Below are positions 13,867-14,504 of a stretch of DNA of 14,504 bases, piece after piece. Made by a program: the position numbers and the translations under genes. Every line of letters starts with the position of its first letter. Position 1 is the first letter of the stretch. The stretch lies in contig CAMZLX010000096.1 in the NCBI GenBank assembly GCA_947311795.1, positions 1-14,504 of the forward strand, given 5' to 3'. The notes below the pieces were generated by a model. The model was not told the origin of the DNA. It saw only the letters and a list, made by a program, of their open reading frames with translations, and searched no databases. This DNA is from an uncultured Zetaproteobacteria bacterium. Its GTDB lineage: Bacteria > Pseudomonadota > Zetaproteobacteria > Mariprofundales > Mariprofundaceae.

Positions 13867-14504
13867 TTGATTTTGAGTATTCCTGTTTGGATTGCTTTAA
13901 GCTTTGTGTTGCTTCTGCCGACGTTTGCTTCGGCGGGAGCAATTACCGCTGATGAAATTCAGCGCGACCCTTATGGGCAAATTCATGCAGATGGTGATGT
14001 GCATTTTGTATCCAACAATGTTGACGTTCGTGCATCACATATCAGTTTTGATGTGGATTCAAATGCAGCAGAATTGGTCGATGCAACGGTGAGTGGTCGT
14101 GATGGGCAGAAGTTAACAGGAAAACATCTAAAGCGAATTGATCTGGAAACGTTTGAAGGCGAAGATGTGGTTTATACCACATGCCCAGATGGTGAAGGCG
14201 GATGGAAAATTGTTGCAGCATCGGCAAAGCTAGATAATGAGGCGGGTGAGTTCTCGGCAACCCATGCCCGTTTTGTTTGGGGCGGTATTCCTGTGTTTTA
14301 CACACCTTATTGGAGTCATGCTTTAACACGGCGGTCGGGTGTGTTGATACCACATTTTTCAAACAGTACGAGACGTGGGTTGCAGGTGGATATGCCAATC
14401 TACTGGGCAGCATCACCCAACTGGGATATGACGTTTACACCGCGTTGGATGTCATTACGAGGCACTATGTCAGATATAGAGTGGCGGCATCGCTCCAGCA
14501 TAGG
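13867..14504 (+). CDS. lptD: LPS-assembly protein LptD, N-terminal part (3' end outside window)
   Basis: Outer-membrane barrel that, with LptE, inserts lipopolysaccharide into the outer leaflet. An uninterrupted frame runs from TTG 13867 to the right edge (212 codons). It starts with a signal peptide (hydrophobic core 5-18, cleavage likely after ASA at 21-23), then a single short OstA/LptA-like domain (HADGDVHF through YTTCPDGEGGWKI), then the start of the barrel with ATHARFVWGGIPVFYTPYW, RRSGVLIPHF, MPIYWAASPNWDMTFTPRWM and SDIEWRH, which match LptD closely. The cysteine C106 equals E. coli C173; no cysteine equals C31, and the region before C106 is about 65 residues shorter than in E. coli. 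An in-frame TAA at 13861 (the ubiG stop) limits the start to CTG 13864, TTG 13867 or TTG 13873. The short n-region lacks Lys/Arg, which is unusual. Probably translated by coupling to ubiG. Confidence 0.92.
   Translation, partial: MILSIPVWIALSFVLLLPTFASAGAITADEIQRDPYGQIHADGDVHFVSNNVDVRASHISFDVDSNAAELVDATVSGRDGQKLTGKHLKRIDLETFEGEDVVYTTCPDGEGGWKIVAASAKLDNEAGEFSATHARFVWGGIPVFYTPYWSHALTRRSGVLIPHFSNSTRRGLQVDMPIYWAASPNWDMTFTPRWMSLRGTMSDIEWRHRSSI

Noticed and set aside
1..14504. Search for tRNA, rRNA, CRISPR, insertion sequences, integrases, toxin-antitoxin or phage-defence genes
   Set aside because: None seen; the coding frames on the + strand account for nearly all of the window, and all gaps are under 150 bases.

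Overview
This window is an ordinary housekeeping stretch of a Gram-negative proteobacterial chromosome, with every gene on the + strand. The evidence for the organism is a complete F-type ATP synthase operon in the order I-B-E-F-H-A-G-D-C with a single b subunit gene, the beta-subunit motif DNIYRY typical of beta/gammaproteobacteria and relatives, a UbiG-type ubiquinone methyltransferase, an LptD outer-membrane assembly protein, and the linkage of trpF-trpB-trpA with accD-folC seen in many Proteobacteria. The flanks (a TraF-like outer-membrane protein before atpI, trp genes after atpC) are not the usual gammaproteobacterial ones (gid/par genes before, glmU after). The moderate AT-richness (estimated by eye) and the gene set would suit a marine iron-oxidising zetaproteobacterium, but that placement is only a guess.

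Layout. 1-462 is the C-terminal end of a beta-barrel-like protein of the TraF_2 family. 463-594 holds one or two rho-independent terminators, a candidate promoter and a hairpin around the first ribosome-binding site of the atp operon. 595-7472 is the nine-gene atp operon: atpI and the membrane Fo genes atpB (a), atpE (c) and atpF (b), then the F1 genes atpH (delta), atpA (alpha), atpG (gamma), atpD (beta) and atpC (epsilon). A strong terminator at 7501-7527 closes it. 7572-10223 carries trpF, trpB and trpA, which overlap at each junction. A metallo-beta-lactamase-fold gene resembling class II cyclic-nucleotide phosphodiesterases follows (10255-11046), then accD, a compact folC, ubiG, and the 5' part of lptD running off the right end (13867-14504). 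The lptD fragment starts at a TTG directly behind the ubiG stop codon and is easy to miss.

How the genes work together. The atp genes make the proton-driven ATP synthase. TrpF, TrpB and TrpA perform the last steps of tryptophan synthesis. AccD is half of the acetyl-CoA carboxylase transferase for fatty-acid synthesis. FolC makes (poly-glutamylated) folates, UbiG methylates the ubiquinone ring, and LptD inserts lipopolysaccharide into the outer membrane. Short gaps and overlaps from trpF to lptD suggest one or two long transcripts.

I found no RNA genes, insertion sequences, CRISPR arrays or other mobile DNA, no gap over 300 bases without a gene, and no convincing undescribed system. The points most worth a second look are the phosphodiesterase-like gene between trpA and accD, a FolC missing roughly 30-40 residues of its middle region, an LptD with a short N-terminal domain that lacks the first of the usual cysteines, a c subunit with an unusual ion-site neighbourhood, and two SD-poor genes whose weak candidate promoters would start transcription at the start codon.
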